From contig JADHYX010000075.1 in NCBI GenBank assembly GCA_027604685.1, positions 2,445 through 66,444 of the forward strand: DNA of 64,000 nucleotides. Reading direction: 5' to 3'. Below, piece by piece: positions 60,848 through 64,000 of the stretch. The translations under genes were made by a program, and so were the position numbers. The notes below the pieces were generated by a model that ran no database searches, had not been told where the DNA came from, and saw nothing but the letters and a program-made list of their open reading frames with translations. How positions within the stretch are numbered: the first letter of the stretch is position 1; every line of letters begins with the position of its first letter. Source of the DNA: Lobulomyces angularis (taxonomy: Eukaryota; Chytridiomycota; Chytridiomycetes; Lobulomycetales; Lobulomycetaceae).

Positions 60848-62405
60848 ATGAATTCCTCTAATTTAGTTTCAAATGTTTTCCCAGGCGAAGGCCTTACTGA
60901 CTTTCGACTGGGAACTACGTTTCAAAAAACTTTGGAATTCATAAAACAAAATAATTCCTTCAAGAACGTAGAATTTCTTTACTCAGATGCAGTAACAAAT
61001 GATATATGTTATTAAGTTAGTGTTTAATCATTCTAATAATGTTATAGAATCCTTTGGAAGTTGACTTGGTTCTGAATTTAAATTCTCATGGAATTTCTTT
61101 AAAATTCGACTCCACAAGCCAATTTTTGAGGTCAATTGAAATTTATTCATTTCAGAATTTAATTTTATCCTACAACGGAGCAGAATTTAAGTACTATAAA
61201 ACCAAAATAACAATTCTTAAAAAAAATTTTCCACTTTCTAACCATTTCATAAAAATAAAATAAAATAAATTGTAGCAGTCAAACGAAAGTTCCTACTTTT
61301 GCCTTAATTTATAAAATCTTTGGTCCAATTTATCCTGGTGAATATCAGGAATTTAAAAACCAAATTAAATATGTATTAAGTTACCCAGTAAGTAATTTTT
61401 TTTTTTGTAAAATGTTATTCATTAGTGAATTTAATTATTGTTAGGGAATTAATTTTTATTTTCCAATACCCAAAAAATTTTTTTCAAATTTACCTAATCA
61501 AGATATCCCTGTAAATTTTGCTGATGGTACCACTGCTAATCTGGAAAGGCTTTTAATATTTAATAAAGCTGAGGGCAATTCAGAATTAAAAATCTTGAAC
61601 AACGAAAAAGTTTTAGTTGATTTTGAAAAGGAAAACTTGTCCTTTCTAAATTACAAAAATTTACCAAACGATATTAATGTAGATTTGAATTTGATTTCGA
61701 ATTCTGCTCAAGATATATTAATAAAATTTGGAAATCCCAATCAAATATTTTACAAGAATGAAGAAAGAATGAAGATACATCATTCAAACAAAAACATCAA
61801 TAATAGTTCTATTGACATATCTTCTGGTGAAGACTATTTCTGGAACTACTTTGAATTAGGTGTGGATTTTTTATTTGACAGAAAACATCATTTTTTGAAA
61901 AAGATAATTTTTCATACCAATTTTCCTGGGCATCCTAACTTCAGCAGGTATAAAATGCTGAATCTCTGTTTTTAATATCTTTTTAGATATAAAAGATGTT
62001 TTTTTGAATTAAAATTATCTTCTGCTAATAAAACAGGTAGTATTAATTATTTTTTAATACTAAATTTTGTAGCTAGCACCCTTGACTATAAATCGAAATT
62101 AGAATCAATTCAGGAGAAACTTGGCCCCGCTTTGGGCCCTCCTATTGTTTATAATCGCCAGGTACTGAAATTTTTGACGTTTATTTTTTTGATGATGTTG
62201 TAGACGCAAGATTATATAAAAAACGGTGTAAGAACTTCAACAATGTCTTCCAATCCGTTTGGTCCTACAAATTTTTTTGGTTACCAAATAGATAAAACCA
62301 AATTAATTTTTGAGGTGAGCAATGCCGATACTTTTATAAACTTAATAAATTTTTTCCCTTTAGATTATGAAAAATGGGCATATTAGTTCAGTAGCGATAT
62401 TTTAA
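60848..62405 (+). CDS. PHAF1: PHAF1 / UPF0183 (C16orf70) family protein
   Basis: Plus-strand gene of about seven exons. In animals PHAF1 works with BCAS3 in phagophore-associated autophagy; earlier it was known only as UPF0183. Marks of the family are the start GEGLTDFRLGTTFQKTLEFIKQ, VDLVLNLNSHGISLKFD, PTFALIYKIFGPIYPGEY, GINFYFPIPKKF, LGVDFLFD followed by KKIIFHTNFPGHPNFSRYKRC, and SKLESIQEKLGPALGPPIVYNR. The C terminus ends GYQIDKTKLIFEIMKNGHISSVAIF. The stretch between 61590 and 61850 is more diverged and Asn-rich. No membrane span. The BCAS3 partner gene is not in the window. Confidence 0.88.
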
Positions 62406-62594
62406 TTATAAAACTTTCTAAAAATAAATTTATAAGATTGTTATTTACAAGTCACTTTCTGTTTTTTTCCTAATTCTACATCTTTAAATTTGGAATCAGT
62501 TATAAGGACAATTTGTTAATTTTGTAGTGCCAAAAAACTTTTTTTTTTTATGGGAATTACACTTAAAAATTTATTTTGAACATTGATCACCAAT

Positions 62595-63998
62595 ATGGAG
62601 CCTTTTGATATTTCAGCTTTAACAAACGATTCAGAAATAAATAACTGCAATAATGATACCTTTTTTTACAGTGCATATGGAAATAAAATTCAAACTGAGG
62701 ATTTTGAATTAAAGGAAGTGGACATGGAGGAAACAACTAGCTACTCAGAACATAGCAATAATAATAAGAATAAAGTGGATAACAAATATACTGATTGTAC
62801 GATGAATTATAAACCTAAATACAGTAATGGAGTGAAAACTGGGAAACTGAAAATTGGAAAATCAAAAAATAATCAATTTTCTGCCAAAAGTCCTTCTATG
62901 CTTTCATTGACTTTAGGAAAGGTAACTGCTTCTATAATTTTTTGTAAATATTTAAACATGAAGTTAAATTTTGCATTTCTTTTTTTTTTTAAAAAAATCG
63001 TTTCATTGTAATATAAACAAAAAAAAAAATAGATTACATCACTTTTTGGTGATGTGGAGAAAGCTCTAAGTGGCAGAAAAGCTTTTTACTTGGAAAGAAT
63101 TAAACACGCCTACAAAAATAATAATACACAGCTGAATAACGAAAGTAGATCAATACCGAGTAGAAGAATTATTTTAAAAAATCAAGCATCACAAAAAGCT
63201 GATTTGCTTTTTAAAGGTTGAATATAAAACAGTTTTTGTATTTAATACTTTGTTTATTTTTTTAAATTTCAAGAATTTGACAAAGAGACTGATGTTTTAT
63301 ATAACATTAATAAAGATAAAAAGATAATCAATGACAGTGAAATCTCAAAAATATTTGAGAATAACGTGAATTCTGAAGATGTTGGTAACAGAAAAAGAAA
63401 TAACAGCCCTGCCCCGTCTTTGTTAAGTGAAAACAGTTTTATTGATAATGAAAGGATAGAGAGATTAGAAAAGCAAGTTCAAGATTTAATACAAAGAAGT
63501 TTAAGTTTTATACCACCACCTCCACCACCTCCTCCTGTAGGATTCGTGATAAAGAATCATCAAAACACTGCCCCCTCCTCTGATATCTCTGCTACTCCGA
63601 TAAATGAAAAAAAATATTCAGTAAATACATTTTTTTTACTTTTTTTTTAATTTTTGATCCAAAATCAAACATTCCAAAATTAAGCATATAAATTTTTTTT
63701 TGTTGCATATAGTTTAAGGAACCTGCTCATACTCCAAAGTATAAAATGAATGCGATGCTAGAAGAAATGCGAGAAGTTAAGTTAAGAAAAGTTGATGAGA
63801 AGTAACTATTTTATGGAATTCCTTTTACCTATACCCATTTTTATTTTTAGTGTGTTAAAAGATAGAAATCATTTATTTAAAGAAAACAACAGTAATGAAA
63901 TCTTTAAAGCGATTGCAAAAAAATTTCAGAATAGCATACAGGAAGATAGTGAGGATGAATGTAAAACTGATGAGGATGAATGGTCATTGCCTTCGTAA
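62595..63998 (+). CDS. Proline-rich protein resembling MTFR1/FAM54 family
   Basis: Plus-strand gene of about five exons, start MEPFDISALTND at 62595, stop at 63996-63998, three bases from the window end. The N-terminal half is polar, Asn/Lys-rich, with ITSLFGDVEKALSGRKAF after the first splice site. A coiled-coil stretch (NERIERLEKQVQDLIQRSL) is followed by eight prolines in a row. After the next intron comes MNAMLEEMREVKLRKVDEK and later NSNEIFKAIAKKFQ. The order coiled coil, polyproline, a VKLR motif and a final KKF helix is that of mitochondrial fission regulator proteins (MTFR1/MTFR2). The end is acidic (EDECKTDEDEW). The family call rests on pattern memory only; a formin-like or WH2-like adaptor cannot be excluded. 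Confidence 0.6.
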
Positions 63999-64000
63999 AC

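Overview
The window is eukaryotic nuclear DNA. It is very AT-rich, with long A and T runs, and almost every gene is cut by short introns (mostly 25-110 nt, GT...AG, often with a CTAAC/CTAAT-like branch site and a T-rich 3' end). Gene density is high, about one gene per 1.5-2 kb on both strands. The gene set points to an opisthokont-like protist or early-diverging, probably zoosporic, fungus: tubulin chaperone E, kinesin, a PLK4-type centriole-duplication kinase with polo boxes, IML1/DEPDC5 of GATOR1/SEACIT, annexin, a dibasic-type dipeptidyl aminopeptidase and a complex I subunit. PLK4 suggests centrioles and flagellated cells; NDUFA13 suggests an intact respiratory complex I. The lineage is inference; no marker in the window fixes it.

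Layout. 1-4.2 kb: a small orphan gene, a membrane-protein gene and fragmentary coding signals that I could not assemble. 4.2-13.3 kb: M1 aminopeptidase (+), an orphan gene (-), TBCE (+) and DRG1 GTPase (+). 14.5-20.1 kb: a secreted Cys-rich tandem-repeat protein (+), inositol polyphosphate kinase (-), a CHRAC/Pol-epsilon-type histone-fold protein (-), SRP54 (+) and tRNA-Ser(GCU) (-). 20.7-28.6 kb: IML1/DEPDC5 (-) and a Cys-rich, probably nuclear orphan (-). 29.4-39.9 kb: annexin (+), a bacterial-type RsmF rRNA m5C methyltransferase (+), dipeptidyl aminopeptidase (-) and an S66 carboxypeptidase (+). 40-46 kb: kinesin (-), a truncated copy of the neighbouring fucose synthase gene, a four-TM orphan (+) and GDP-L-fucose synthase (+). 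46-53.1 kb: CUE-domain protein (+), NDUFA13 (+), a multi-TM orphan (+), ribonucleotide reductase small subunit (-) and PCNA (-). 53.5-64 kb: a protein with six UBA-like repeats (-), PLK4 (+), a membrane RING-like protein (-), PHAF1/UPF0183 (+) and an MTFR1-like proline-rich protein (+).

Most genes are housekeeping and unrelated to their neighbours, as usual in a compact eukaryote. The most unusual items are the six-UBA-repeat protein, the bacterial-looking RsmF and S66 enzymes inside intron-bearing genes, the near-identical 99-bp Cys-rich repeats, the 18-nt exon encoding the aminopeptidase zinc motif, and the local truncated duplicate of the fucose synthase 5' end.

Exon boundaries were read by eye. 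For genes where the exon lengths were summed, the total is a multiple of three, and this is stated in the entry. No similarity search could be run.
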